64,000 nt of DNA from an uncultured Dehalococcoidia bacterium (GCA_951812625.1 CATOSP010000002.1:1218880-1282879), one strand, 5' to 3'. Numbered from the stretch's first letter, positions 45,304 through 54,744 are shown. Numbers and translations are program-made. The notes: generated by a model not told the origin, from the letters alone.

Positions 45304-46556
45304 CTATGGAGTCACCAATTGCGAGCGCTGTGACGAGAGGTTCCAAGGAGAATGGACTGTCACTGCGGCGCTGTTTCCAAGGTCTTCACGAGAAGCCAAC
45401 AAATCTGCCCATGATTCCATCAACCACCGCCTCCTCTCGAAGAGGTCGCTCCTAGCGTACGCAGTTTCTGTCGAGTTGCCCAAATTATGGGCCAGAGCGG
45501 CCTCCCTCACCACCCAAGGCGTGTCGGTGCATTCGATGCACCAGCCCTTGAAGCTGCTGCGGAACCCATGAGGCACTGCGGGTATGCCGAGACGCCGGAG
45601 CAGCGTGACGTAGACCATGTTGGACAGCGGCTTGCCGGAATGCCCCTGGAATACGAGCTTTCTGCCATCCTCATCCAGGTTCCGTACCTTGGATAGAACT
45701 TCCAGGGCACGGACAGCTAACGGCACCCGGTGCTCCCGTCGCGCTTTCATACGCGACGCCGGGACGAACCAGGTCCTGGACTCCCAGTCTACCTCGGACC
45801 ACTTCGCCAGTCGCACCCCGCCGGAACGGGCTGCCGTCAGCACCAGGAACTCGAGGGAGAGCTTGGTCACCAAGTCGGCGGTGGACTGCCTGACCCGTTC
45901 CAGTGCCGCAGGCACGTCCCCGTAGGGCAGGGCTGGATGGTGGTTCTTCACCTTGGGTAGCTTGGGGAGCACCTTGAGGCTGGATCTGCCTGCCGGGTTA
46001 TCCAGCCTCCACCCCTGGGCGACGGCCCAGTCGAGCACGGTCTCCAGGCGCTGCCGGACCCGGCGGGCGGTCTCGGACTTGACGGTCCATATGGGGGTCA
46101 GGACGGCCAGCACGTCCCCGCCGTCAATCTCATCCACCGGCTTGGAGCCGGTCACAGGGTTGGCGTAGGTGGCCAGGGTGTTCCTCCACTGGTACGCGTG
46201 CTTGGCATTGCTCCAGGTGGGGCGGCGCAACTCGATCACGTGGAGACAGGCCTCGGCGAATGTGGGAATGGATGGAGGCGGCTTGCGGGAGGATTCCCGG
46301 GCCACACGTTTTTCCGATACCGGGTCCGTCCCTCGGCTACGGCGGTTTGGTTGTGATGGGCGATGGAACGGGCGCTGGCGGGGCTTATTCCGGGGTATGC
46401 CCCAAGGCCTATGTCCCGGTGCCGTCCGTCAACCACTATCCGTTGCACCTATGACTTGGCGCCTGAACGTGAGATGTACAGGTAGAAACCGTCGCCATCG
46501 CCGTGCCGGCCGGGCTTGCTGAGGGTTTTTGCCGAGAGTGCGGTGAGGTTGCCCAT
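45304..46556 (-). pseudogene. P4-type tyrosine recombinase/integrase, inactivated
   Basis: From ATG 46556 the frame reads MGNLTALSAKTLSKPGRHGD, GFYLYISRSGAKS, then TAG where Trp is expected, then VQRIVVDGRHRDIGLGAY. A one-base frameshift near 46320 leads into VARESSRKPPPSIPTFAEA and the rest. Catalytic residues are visible: Arg in AARSGGVRLAKW, H-x-x-R in HGFRSSFKGW, LAHNLGN and the Tyr region AYARSDLFERRR. It lies between tRNA-Ala (158 bp upstream) and the MITE, a normal place for an island integrase. Confidence 0.85.
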
Positions 46557-46713
46557 GTGCGTCCTCTCTATTCCCACATTTATTCCCACACAAAGAGTGG
46601 GATGTGGTGGTATTGCAGAGGACGTTACTGGACTAATTCAAGGCCACGGTCTCAATGATCAGGCTTGAATGAATGCCTTTTGAGACTCTATTGGACTCTA
46701 CTAGACTATAAAA

Positions 46714-46788
46714 TGGTGGAGGTGAGGGGATTCGAACCCCTGACCCCCTGCGTGCAAAGCAGGTGCTCTCCCTCTGAGCTACACCCCC
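46714..46788 (-). tRNA. tRNA-Ala (anticodon TGC)
   Basis: Minus-strand cloverleaf: acceptor GGGGGTG pairs with CACCTCC, D-arm TAGCTCAGAGGGAGAGCA, anticodon loop around TTTGCAC with TGC, T-arm AGGGGTTCGAATCCCCT, discriminator A and an encoded CCA (46714-46716). No introns. The 3' end faces the integrase pseudogene, so it may be an integration target; I found no second copy of its 3' end in the window. Confidence 0.95.
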
Positions 46789-47005
46789 TCGGGGGTTAAA
46801 GTATAGGAGCGGGGTTCGAAGGGTGTCAACGAGGTGAATGTTGGCGTAACGCCGCGTCAATCAAGAGCTGCGAGTCTGTCTCCGCATATGTATCATTAGA
46901 CACTGTACTCCCTGCGGGGTATGATAACCGCTGACTGCGACGGCCTGAGCAAGTTTGATCGCCGCAGCATTGTCTTATCCGTGAACAATTTTCAAGGAGT
47001 AAGTC

Positions 47006-48205
47006 ATGCGAGGAGTTGCAATCGTGTCACCGGTACGTACCGCCGTCGGTAATTTCGGCGGTACTCTTCGCGGCACCTCGGCCGCGGAACTGGGGAGCAT
47101 AGCAGTCCAAGCCGTGCTGGAGCGCAGCGGGCTGGATGCCGAGAACGTTGACGACGTGATTTTGGGCCACGGGTATCCCAGCGGGGAGAATCCTGCCATA
47201 GGCCGGTTGGTGTCACTTAAGGCAGGGCTTCCCATCGAAGTACCGGGTTACCAACTGGACCGCCGCTGTTCTTCCGGATTGCAGGCCATCCTCAACGCCT
47301 CGATGCTGGTGCAGACTGAGAACGCCGACGCTGTGATAGCCGGCGGTGTTGAGAGCATGAGCACCGCTGAGTTCTACTCCAACGAGTCACGCTGGGGCGC
47401 GCGGTTCGGGTCTGTGACTTTCCATGACCGGTTGGCACGGGCCAGGGAAACCATTTCCCCCGAGGAACGATTCGGCTACATCTCTGGCATGATCGAGACG
47501 GCGGAAAACCTGGCCAAGCAGTACGAGATTTCCCGCGAAGAGCAGGACGAATACGCTCTGCGCAGCCACCAACGGGCTGTCTCAGCTATTGAAGCGGGGA
47601 AGTTCGAGAAGGAAATTGTAGGTGTTCCTATCCCGCAGAGGCGGGGAGATCCCGTCAACTTCGCTACGGACGAGAATCCCAGAGCGGACACCTCTATGGA
47701 AGCTCTGGCCCGACTGCGCCCGATAATGTCTGACGGCACTGTCACCGCCGGTAACGCTAGCAGCCAGAACGACGCGGCGTCCGTGTGCCTGGTTGTTGCC
47801 GAGGACAAGCTGGAGGAGTTTGGCCTTACCCCGATGGGTTACCTCCGAGGCTGGGCCGTGACCGGATGCCACCCGGCCTACATGGGAATCGGGCCAGTGG
47901 GAGCCGTTGGAAAGGTCATGGGTAAGCTGGGCATGAGCCTGGAAGACATGGACCTGATCGAGTTGAACGAAGCCTTTGCCGCCCAGGTGCTGGCGGTGCT
48001 GCGGGAGTGGAAGCTGCCCAACCACGACAAGCTGAATGTCAATGGCTCCGGCATTTCCCTGGGTCATCCCATCGCAGCTACTGGCGCTCGCATACTTACC
48101 ACTCTCCTTCACGAGATGGAACGACGTGATGCCCAGTGGGGTCTGGAGACCATGTGTGTCGGCGGTGGCCAGGGAGTAGCCGCAGTCTTCGAGCGGTCCG
48201 GTTAG
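47006..48205 (+). CDS. acetyl-CoA C-acyltransferase (thiolase)
   Basis: Canonical thiolase of 399 residues. Nucleophile C88 in DRRCSSGLQA, base H353 in GHPIAATG, and C384 in CVGGGQG; NEAFAAQ is also present. It cleaves 3-ketoacyl-CoA or condenses two acetyl-CoA. AAGGAG stands seven bases before the ATG. The GMC oxidoreductase at 48277 follows 71 bp later on the same strand. Unlike the thiolase-fold protein at 14100, all catalytic residues are kept. Confidence 0.95.
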   Translation: MRGVAIVSPVRTAVGNFGGTLRGTSAAELGSIAVQAVLERSGLDAENVDDVILGHGYPSGENPAIGRLVSLKAGLPIEVPGYQLDRRCSSGLQAILNASMLVQTENADAVIAGGVESMSTAEFYSNESRWGARFGSVTFHDRLARARETISPEERFGYISGMIETAENLAKQYEISREEQDEYALRSHQRAVSAIEAGKFEKEIVGVPIPQRRGDPVNFATDENPRADTSMEALARLRPIMSDGTVTAGNASSQNDAASVCLVVAEDKLEEFGLTPMGYLRGWAVTGCHPAYMGIGPVGAVGKVMGKLGMSLEDMDLIELNEAFAAQVLAVLREWKLPNHDKLNVNGSGISLGHPIAATGARILTTLLHEMERRDAQWGLETMCVGGGQGVAAVFERSG

Positions 48206-48276
48206 AACCTGACTCAAGAGGGGCACGTTTCGATTCTCCGCTTTTGCACATGGGGGTTTCTCCTACAGGAGGGATG

Positions 48277-49869
48277 ATGTCATCCAACGAAGTAGCCGAC
48301 GTACTGGTAATTGGGGCGGGGGCCTCGGGAGCGGCGTTCACCTGGAGCCTGACCCAGGTGGGGATCAAGGTCGTCTGCCTGGAGCAGGGGGGATGGGTGC
48401 CCCGGGGATACCTGCCCGTGGGTGATCCCGCCGCGCCCCTGCACGGCCAGACCGACTTCCACTCCGACCCCAACGTCCGCGGCCTACCCGAGGACTACCC
48501 GGTAAACGACAGGGAGACCCCCATAGCTCCCCTGATGTACAACGCCGTTGGCGGAAGCACCATCCACTGGGGTTCCCACTTCCCCCGGTTCCATCCATCG
48601 GACTTCCGGCTCAAGTCCCTGGACGGGGTATCCGACGACTGGCCGATGACCTACGACGAACTGGAGCCCTACTATGACCTGAACGACCGGATGATGGGAG
48701 TGTCGGGATATGCTGGAGACCCGGCATACCCGCCCAAGCCGGAGAGGCCCTGCCCGCCCTTGTCCATCCGTCCCGGCGGGAGGGTGCTGGCCGAGGCGTT
48801 AGACAAGCTGGGGTGGCACTGGTGGTCGTCGGACACGGCGCTGAACTCGGTGGCCCACGAAGGGCGTCCGCCGGACACCGGGGAGGTGCTGAGGTCTCTG
48901 GCCAGCGTGGACATAGTGTACTGGCCGAAGGCGTTGCAGCAGGGGGCGAAGCTGAAGACCCACGCGCGGGTCCGGGAGATTATGGTGGACGAGACGGGGC
49001 GTGCGAGGGGTGCGCTGTACTACGACAGCAAGGGGAACCTGCAGGAGCAGCGCGCGAAGGTGGTAGTGCTGGCGGCCAACGGCATTGGGACGGCACGGCT
49101 GCTGCTCAACTCCAGATCAAGCCTGTTCCCCGACGGGCTGGCCAACAGTTCCGGGCTGGTGGGGAAGAACCTGATGCACCACCCCTGCGGCATGGTCATG
49201 GGTGTGTTCGATGAGTGGCTGGGCGCCGAGCAGGGGGCACGGGGCAGCACTATGCTGAGCCAGGAGTTCTATGAGACTGACCTGAGCCGTGGGTTTGTCC
49301 GGGGCTACGATCTCCAGATTGGTGGCGCGGCGACCACGCCCTTGTCCTCTGCACTTGGGGGACTACTGGGCAACCGGGTCCCCTGGGGAGAGGGGCATCA
49401 CAAGACCTTCAAGGAGCGGTTTGGTCATACCGTGGGGATCACGATTATGACCGAGGACCTTCCGGAAGAACACAACCAGGTGACCCTGGACCCTGGCCTT
49501 ACCGACAGTCACGGCATCCCGGCACCGAAAGTCAATTACACCATCAGCGAGAACACGGACAAGATGCTGGCCCACGGCGTGGAGATGGCAAGCCAGGTGA
49601 TGGAGACCGCTGGAGCCAGGGAGATATTCACTGCGCACCAGCGGCGCAACGCAGGATGGCACCTCCTGGGGACCGCCCGCATGGGCGACGACCCGGCGAC
49701 GTCGGTGGTGGACCGCTGGGGCCGTGCCCACGACGTTCCCAACCTGTTCGTAATAGACGGCAGCATCTTCGTCACCGGCGCGAGCATCAATCCCACCACT
49801 ACGATCCAAGCGCTGGCGCTACGCACAGCTGATTACCTCAAGGGCGAGGGGCAGGATAGCATAGGCTGA
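48277..49869 (+). CDS. GMC family oxidoreductase
   Basis: FAD enzyme of about 530 residues of the group with a short FAD-binding segment: VLVIGAGASGAAF (about 9-21), LEQGG, then NAVGGSTIHWGSHF and the late pattern GWHLLGTARMG and FVIDGSIFVTGASINPTTT. This subgroup includes gluconate 2-dehydrogenase-like and sugar/cyclitol oxidases. Two ATGs follow AGGAGGG; 48277 has better spacing than 48274. The frame stays open upstream to 48136, overlapping the thiolase, which is unlikely. It may oxidise an alcohol feeding the thiolase pathway. Confidence 0.9.
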   Translation: MSSNEVADVLVIGAGASGAAFTWSLTQVGIKVVCLEQGGWVPRGYLPVGDPAAPLHGQTDFHSDPNVRGLPEDYPVNDRETPIAPLMYNAVGGSTIHWGSHFPRFHPSDFRLKSLDGVSDDWPMTYDELEPYYDLNDRMMGVSGYAGDPAYPPKPERPCPPLSIRPGGRVLAEALDKLGWHWWSSDTALNSVAHEGRPPDTGEVLRSLASVDIVYWPKALQQGAKLKTHARVREIMVDETGRARGALYYDSKGNLQEQRAKVVVLAANGIGTARLLLNSRSSLFPDGLANSSGLVGKNLMHHPCGMVMGVFDEWLGAEQGARGSTMLSQEFYETDLSRGFVRGYDLQIGGAATTPLSSALGGLLGNRVPWGEGHHKTFKERFGHTVGITIMTEDLPEEHNQVTLDPGLTDSHGIPAPKVNYTISENTDKMLAHGVEMASQVMETAGAREIFTAHQRRNAGWHLLGTARMGDDPATSVVDRWGRAHDVPNLFVIDGSIFVTGASINPTTTIQALALRTADYLKGEGQDSIG

Positions 49870-49925
49870 GTCCAGGGCGTATCCCCAAAGTGCGGGCTCA
49901 TGGGGCCCGTGTCAGTGCCGAAACA

Positions 49926-49955
49926 ACGGGCCTCTCTCCATGGGGCCCGTTTCTG
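49926..49955 (+). terminator. probable terminator after GMC gene
   Basis: Stem ACGGGCC (49926-49932) pairs with GGCCCGT (49944-49950), followed by TTCTGTTGT, a weak T-rich tail. Larger repeats (ATGGGGCCCGT twice) in the same gap suggest alternative structures. Confidence 0.45.
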
Positions 49956-50079
49956 TTGTGGGGATAGCAATCTTCGAGACTACTTCGACGGCATGTTTCG
50001 TACCTGTCCAGTGTTTGTCGGGTATAATGCCCTTCGCGGCGATTAGTCCAAACGGGACATGAAAGTTTAGGGAGGGTCC

Positions 50080-51657
50080 ATGAAGTACGATGTCATTGTC
50101 GTTGGCGGAGGGGCGGCGGGATCGGTCTTGGCCAGCAGATTGGCGGAAGACCCAAATACCTCTGTTCTGTTGTTGGAGGCCGGGAACGACTATCCCGATT
50201 ACTCCACCCTTCCGGACGAAGTGAAGTATGGTGGGACCAGGTTCGCGGAATCCCCGGAATCGGAACACAACTGGGCATTGCGCGGCACCATTACTGAGGA
50301 GCAGGGCGAGATCCACGTAGCCCAAGGCAAGGTTATTGGCGGTGGTTCATCTATCAATGGGCAGGCGATGCAGAGAGGATTTCCCGAAGACTTCGACTCC
50401 TGGGCGTCACTGGGGAACGACGAATGGTCGTATGACAAGGTGCTGCCGTTCTACAGGAAGATGGAGCGTGACCTTGACATCCAGGACGACTTTCATGGGT
50501 CGGATGGTCCAATGCCGGTAAGGCGCAGGCAGTCCGGGGGTATGACCGACCTCCAGAAAGCCTTCACCGCCGCCTGCTCGCGGCTTGGATACGGCGTTAC
50601 AGGGGACACGAACGGTCCGAACCCTTCCGGCCTAGGGATATCCCCCACCAATAACCTTGAGGGCGTACGGATGAGCGCGGCAATCACCCACCTGAATCCG
50701 ATGCGCCACCGGTTGAACCTGACTGTAAGGGGCGGCGTATTCGTCCACAAGGTATTGTTCGAGGACTCGAGGGCCGTCGGTGTGCAGGCTGAGAGCGGGG
50801 GAGAGGTGTTCACCCTAGGATCAGACCGAGTAGTCCTGAGCTCCGGCGCAATCAGGTCTCCCCAGTTGCTCATGCTGTCAGGCATCGGCCCCAAGGACCT
50901 GCTTGAGCAATTTGGGATTTCCGTGATCCAAGAACTCCCCGGAGTAGGCCAAGGGCTGTGGAACCACCTCAGCGCGCAGGCTACCTTCAAGGTCAAGGAT
51001 GGGGTCACTCTGACCGGCCATGATGTCGATGCCCCACACTATGGTCTGCATTACACTTCCGAAGGATCAGATGAAACGAACGACATGGTGCTGAGGACAG
51101 GCACAGTGGTCGATGAGCGTGCTGAGCGCGTCCCCGGAGTGCGAACCAAGTACCTGACCGGCGACGTTCCTCCTGATCGGGCGGCACGTATATCGTGTAC
51201 TCTCGGGTTGCCTAAGGGATCAGGTTATGTCAGGTTGGCGTCCGCTGATCCGAACGTTCAACCAACCTTCAATTATCGTTACCTCCAGCATCCGGACGAC
51301 ATGCGGCGGGTAAGGGAGGGCCTGAGGTTCGGGATCAGGCTGCTGGAGTCCGAAGAGTTCAAGGACGTTTATGACTACCGGATTCAACCGACGGACGACA
51401 TCCTTGCCGATGACAACGCGCTTGACACCTGGATACGCCAAACTGTCGGCACTGCCAGGCATGTGTCAGGGACATGCAGGATGGGTCCTGATTCGGACTC
51501 GATGGCAGTGGTCGACCAATACTGCCGTGTAAGGGGAGTTCAGGGTTTGTGGGTGGCCGATGCCTCGGTAGCTCCGCGAATTCCCCGGTCAGGCGGCCTC
51601 CATCCCACAGCACTCATGATCGGGGAGCGGGTAGTGGACTGGGTTGCGGCAGGCTAG
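50080..51657 (+). CDS. GMC family FAD-dependent alcohol oxidoreductase (choline dehydrogenase-like)
   Basis: Protein of 525 residues, clearly paralogous to the gene at 20750: MKYDVIVVGGGAAGSVLASR, VLLLEAGNDYPDY, GKVIGGGSSINGQAMQRG, LSSGAIRSPQLLMLSGIGP. The C-terminal catalytic region HVSGTCRMG and the ending LMIGERVVDWVAAG are present. GGAGGG precedes the ATG. It is followed 110 bp later by an NHL-propeller gene on the same strand. Substrate is an unknown alcohol. Confidence 0.93.
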   Translation: MKYDVIVVGGGAAGSVLASRLAEDPNTSVLLLEAGNDYPDYSTLPDEVKYGGTRFAESPESEHNWALRGTITEEQGEIHVAQGKVIGGGSSINGQAMQRGFPEDFDSWASLGNDEWSYDKVLPFYRKMERDLDIQDDFHGSDGPMPVRRRQSGGMTDLQKAFTAACSRLGYGVTGDTNGPNPSGLGISPTNNLEGVRMSAAITHLNPMRHRLNLTVRGGVFVHKVLFEDSRAVGVQAESGGEVFTLGSDRVVLSSGAIRSPQLLMLSGIGPKDLLEQFGISVIQELPGVGQGLWNHLSAQATFKVKDGVTLTGHDVDAPHYGLHYTSEGSDETNDMVLRTGTVVDERAERVPGVRTKYLTGDVPPDRAARISCTLGLPKGSGYVRLASADPNVQPTFNYRYLQHPDDMRRVREGLRFGIRLLESEEFKDVYDYRIQPTDDILADDNALDTWIRQTVGTARHVSGTCRMGPDSDSMAVVDQYCRVRGVQGLWVADASVAPRIPRSGGLHPTALMIGERVVDWVAAG

Positions 51658-51767
51658 TCACTAATTGACACTCCATATACGAGACTTTAGGATAGCAACG
51701 GGTTTCCCGGGTGCCTGCCGGGGGAACCCGAGGTCCGAACATACAACTACCTGAATTGGGGGGAGAT

Positions 51768-52718
51768 ATGGCGGATACCTACGGACAGGGAGATTTTCTC
51801 TACCGGCACGTGGACAACTGGGCTAAGCTGCCCGAGGGAGTACGGTTCCTGGAGTGTCCTGGTGTCGCGGTGGATTCACAAGACAACGTCTACGTTTTGA
51901 CCCGCGGAGAACATCCGATCATGGTGTTCGACCGGGAGGGGAATTACCTTCGCAGCTTCGGGGAGGGCGAGTTCAGTAACCGGACTCACGGGCTCTATAT
52001 CGCACACGACGACTCCCTTCTCTGTGCCGATGACGGAATCCACACCATCCAGAAATTCTCGCCTGACGGCAAGAAACTGATGGAGATCGGGGAGCGCAAC
52101 CAGCCGAAGCCAATCTGGGGCGGAGATCCGTTCAACCGGCCGACATCCGCTGCGATCATGCCCAGCAACGGAGACGTGTACATTTCCGACGGCTATGGGA
52201 ACTCCAGAGTCCATGTCTTCTCCGAGACGGGGGACTACAAGTTCTCCTGGGGTGACTCGGGAATCGACGCGGGCCAGTTCATGAGGCCCCACAATATCGC
52301 CATCGACGCCGACGACCGCGTTTACGTAGTAGACCGGGAGGCTCACCGTATCCAACTATTCGACGCACGTGGCAACTTCATCGAGATGTGGAATAACATC
52401 CACCGCCCGGATGCGATGGTGCTATGGCAGGACCACATCTACGTCGGCGAGCTCAACGCTCCCGGACCGCCTCCCCCTGCCGGCGCCCCCGGATTGGGCC
52501 ATAGGGTCACTATCTACGATCTGAAGGGCAACCGAGTGTGCATGTTCGGTGCACCAGAGGAAGGCGAGGGGCCTGGGCAGTTCATCGCTCCCCACGGGAT
52601 TGCGGTGGACTCCAGAGGAGACGTTTACGTGGGAGAGGTGTCCTACACCATACGCGGCTCCCACATGGACCCGCCGAAGGAACTGCGGAGCATATCCAAG
52701 TACGAACGGGTCCGGTAG
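51768..52718 (+). CDS. NHL-repeat beta-propeller protein (peptidyl-hydroxyglycine lyase-like)
   Basis: About 316 residues of repeated NHL motifs such as GVAVDSQDNVYVL, PSNGDVYISDGYGNSRVHVF, NIAIDADDRVYVVDREAHRIQLFD and GIAVDSRGDVYVGE, making a six-bladed propeller like the peptidylglycine lyase fold. No signal peptide is seen. ATG 51768 has GGGGGGAG upstream; the frame is open earlier. It lies between a GMC oxidoreductase and the selenoprotein pair on the same strand. Enzymatic or binding role unknown. Confidence 0.85.
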   Translation: MADTYGQGDFLYRHVDNWAKLPEGVRFLECPGVAVDSQDNVYVLTRGEHPIMVFDREGNYLRSFGEGEFSNRTHGLYIAHDDSLLCADDGIHTIQKFSPDGKKLMEIGERNQPKPIWGGDPFNRPTSAAIMPSNGDVYISDGYGNSRVHVFSETGDYKFSWGDSGIDAGQFMRPHNIAIDADDRVYVVDREAHRIQLFDARGNFIEMWNNIHRPDAMVLWQDHIYVGELNAPGPPPPAGAPGLGHRVTIYDLKGNRVCMFGAPEEGEGPGQFIAPHGIAVDSRGDVYVGEVSYTIRGSHMDPPKELRSISKYERVR

Positions 52719-52758
52719 ACTGGCCCAAGGCCAATCCCGGCGCGGAGGCGAGGGCGAC

Positions 52759-53829
52759 TTGAGCGAACAGGGCGACACCACCACGGATACTACCACAGTA
52801 CAATGGGCCGACCCCCTGGAGGCTGTAGAGGTATGCTATGACCTGGGCTGGACGGACGGGTTGCCCGTAGTGCCGCCCACAGCCAGGAGGGTGGGCGAGT
52901 TCCTCGAATGCGTCGGCCGGTCCGCTGATGAGGTGGTAGGGGAGATACCAGAACGCCGACGGGTAATCACCGTAGGCAAGGTGGCGGCCAACGCAGTAAT
53001 GGCCGGGTGCCTGCCCCAATACCTCCCCGTGGTCCTCGCCGCCACCGAGGCTATGCTCGACCCGGTGTTCAACCTTGTCGGACCGTCCTCCAGTATGGGC
53101 GGCTCGGCGATCCTCGTGGTCGTCAATGGCCCCGTGGTGCGGGAGCTGAACATCAACTCTCGGAACAACCTATTCGGCCCTGGCAACCGTGCCAACGCCA
53201 CCATAGGGCGGTCCATTCGCCTGATTCTGATGAATGCCTGTGCGGCCATTCCGGGACTTTTCGACCGGAGCGTTATCGGGCACCCTGGCAAGTACAGCTA
53301 CTGCATCGCCGAGGCGGAGACGGAAACCCACTGGGAGCCTTTCCACGTTGAACGTGGCTTCGGCCCCGACCAGAGCACGGCCACTGTGTTTGCGGCGGAG
53401 AGTCCCCGGCAAGTTCGGGCCACCGGGCACCCGGAGTCGATTCTCTATGCTATCGCGGACGCTGCATCGTCGCTGGGGACGAGCATGTCCACATCCGGGT
53501 CTGTGGGGGACCGCTCAGCCGGACTGCGGCAGGGGCAGATTGGCGTAACGATAGCGGGGGCATCCAGCCTCTGGAAGGACTGGACCAAGGCGCAGGTGCG
53601 AGAATACCTGTACGCGAACATCAGTCGCTCGGTGGGGGATCTGAAAGAAGCAGGTGTCCTTCCCGGTGACCCGGAACCGGGGGATGAAGCGGAGTTCGTG
53701 CCCCTTCTCCCCGAGCCTGAGGACATCTTGCTCCTGTTCGCCGGTGGTGAAGAGTCCAATATGGCATCCGTTATCCCCAGTTGGGGTCCCAAGGTGGCTT
53801 CGACGGCGGTTACGAAGCCGGTGCGCTAG
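52759..53829 (+). CDS. uncharacterised protein paired with UGSC selenoprotein
   Basis: About 356 residues from a TTG start with GGAGG/GAGGG upstream; a longer frame overlaps the NHL gene and is unlikely. Characteristic stretches: GWTDGLPVVPPTARRV, AVMAGCLPQYLPVVLAATEAM, LNINSRNNLFGPGNRANATIG and HPGKYSYCIAEAE. From memory such proteins recur next to UGSC-type proteins, but no activity has been assigned that I know of. Conserved Cys residues (AGCLPQY, YCIAE) may cooperate with the selenocysteine of the partner, 49 bp downstream. Strong codon bias supports it as real. Confidence 0.8.
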   Translation: MSEQGDTTTDTTTVQWADPLEAVEVCYDLGWTDGLPVVPPTARRVGEFLECVGRSADEVVGEIPERRRVITVGKVAANAVMAGCLPQYLPVVLAATEAMLDPVFNLVGPSSSMGGSAILVVVNGPVVRELNINSRNNLFGPGNRANATIGRSIRLILMNACAAIPGLFDRSVIGHPGKYSYCIAEAETETHWEPFHVERGFGPDQSTATVFAAESPRQVRATGHPESILYAIADAASSLGTSMSTSGSVGDRSAGLRQGQIGVTIAGASSLWKDWTKAQVREYLYANISRSVGDLKEAGVLPGDPEPGDEAEFVPLLPEPEDILLLFAGGEESNMASVIPSWGPKVASTAVTKPVR

Positions 53830-53878
53830 CGTGCCGACTGGGAATACCGATGCGTGATCCAAATCAAAGGAGGCGGCA

Positions 53879-54424
53879 ATGACCCAGAAGCAAGACATCA
53901 CGCTGGTCAACCCTACCACACAGGCAGTAGTGGCGCCTTTCGACGGGGCGCCTCGTCTACCCAGCCTTGCCGGTACGCGGCTGGGCATTATCGACGACAG
54001 CAAGCGGAACGCGGACGTGCTCCTGGAGGAATTGGTGGACCTGCTCCGCACCCGGTACGAAATCTCCGACGTGCGGTGGCACCGCAAGCCCAGTGCGTCC
54101 CGGCCCGCAGACCCGGATGCGATCAAGAACCTGGCTGAACACTGTGATTCGGTGATCATCGCGATCGGGGATTGAGGGTCCTGCAGTGCGTGCAGTGTGC
54201 ACGACGGGATCCACGTGGAAAACGCCGGTATTCCTTCAGCTACGATTTGCACCGACCGGTTCATCCCCACGGCTGAGGGCATGGCCAAGATGTGGGGTGC
54301 AGCCGATTACCCCACAATATTCACGGAACATCCGATAGAGAACCTGGACCGAGACGCTCTGCGCAGCCGGGCAGAGGAACTGGCCCCTCTGGTTGTGCAG
54401 GTCTTGGTGGGCGACTCTCAGTAA
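53879..54424 (+). CDS. UGSC family selenoprotein (in-frame TGA read as selenocysteine)
   Basis: ATG 53879 has a perfect AAAGGAGG. The frame runs 98 codons to VIIAIGD, then TGA (54173-54175), then GSCSACSVHDG and 76 further codons to TAA at 54424, 181 residues in all. The motif is U-G-S-C with Sec99 and C102, plus C105, the signature after which the family is named. The part after the TGA keeps good codon use and family-like sequence (GIPSATICTDRF), so the TGA is not a true stop. Redox function is likely; the substrate is unknown. A hairpin directly after the TGA fits a SECIS element. SelA/B/C/D must be elsewhere in the genome. A standard gene caller would split it in two. Confidence 0.88.
54173..54212 (+). 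promoter_or_regulatory. putative bacterial SECIS element
   Basis: Just after the TGA, GGGTCC (54176-54181) pairs with GGATCC (54207-54212, one G-U). Inside, GTGCG (54186-54190) pairs with TGCAC (54198-54202) around a seven-base loop TGCAGTG. The apical loop lies about 16-22 bases from the TGA, the usual distance for SelB-binding hairpins. Predicted by eye only. Confidence 0.6.
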
Positions 54425-54465
54425 AAACTGGAAGTCACGGGCCTAGCACCAAATTAGAGTTGTCG

Positions 54466-54493
54466 CGTCGGGGGGATTCCCCCCGACGTTTTT
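54466..54493 (+). terminator. rho-independent terminator of selenoprotein operon
   Basis: Perfect 10-bp stem CGTCGGGGGG/CCCCCCGACG with ATT loop, followed by five T. It stands 42 bp after the selenoprotein stop and before the convergent Trm112-like gene. Confidence 0.9.
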
Positions 54494-54501
54494 CTGTCAG
54501 G

Positions 54502-54684
54502 CTATCCCCGCATGTCGGGAGGCAGCAGGTTTGGGATCGCGTCCTCGATGGGATACACTTCGTTGCATGATTCGCAAGTAAGCGCCCCGGTGACCACCTC
54601 ATCCGCCTCCTCAGTATCGACGCGAAGCTTTAGGTCTCCTTTGCACACAGGGCAGACCAAGATGTCCATTAATTCTCTCTTCAA
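54502..54684 (-). CDS. Trm112-family zinc-ribbon protein
   Basis: About 60 residues. DILVCPVCKGDLKL and GALTCESCNEVYPI form the four-Cys zinc ribbon; IPNLLPPDMRG is the classic ending of the family. Trm112 proteins activate methyltransferases. TTG 54684 was chosen since it gives the usual start KRELMDILVCP and has GGGGGAA upstream; ATG 54669 and 54738 are alternatives. Stand-alone gene convergent with the selenoprotein. Confidence 0.88.
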   Translation of the reverse strand: MKRELMDILVCPVCKGDLKLRVDTEEADEVVTGALTCESCNEVYPIEDAIPNLLPPDMRG

Positions 54685-54744
54685 AATTCCCCCAGGTTCT
54701 GATCGTAAGCAGAGCAAGGTGTAGGGGTGTCTCAACAATCCGGG

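Noticed and set aside
15330-46556. Possible reassignment of TAG as a sense codon (ambers in the VOC, IS4-like and integrase genes)
   Set aside because: Many intact genes here end with TAG (for example at 6443, 7669, 8954 and 56764), and other broken genes carry TGA or frameshifts. Ordinary decay explains it.
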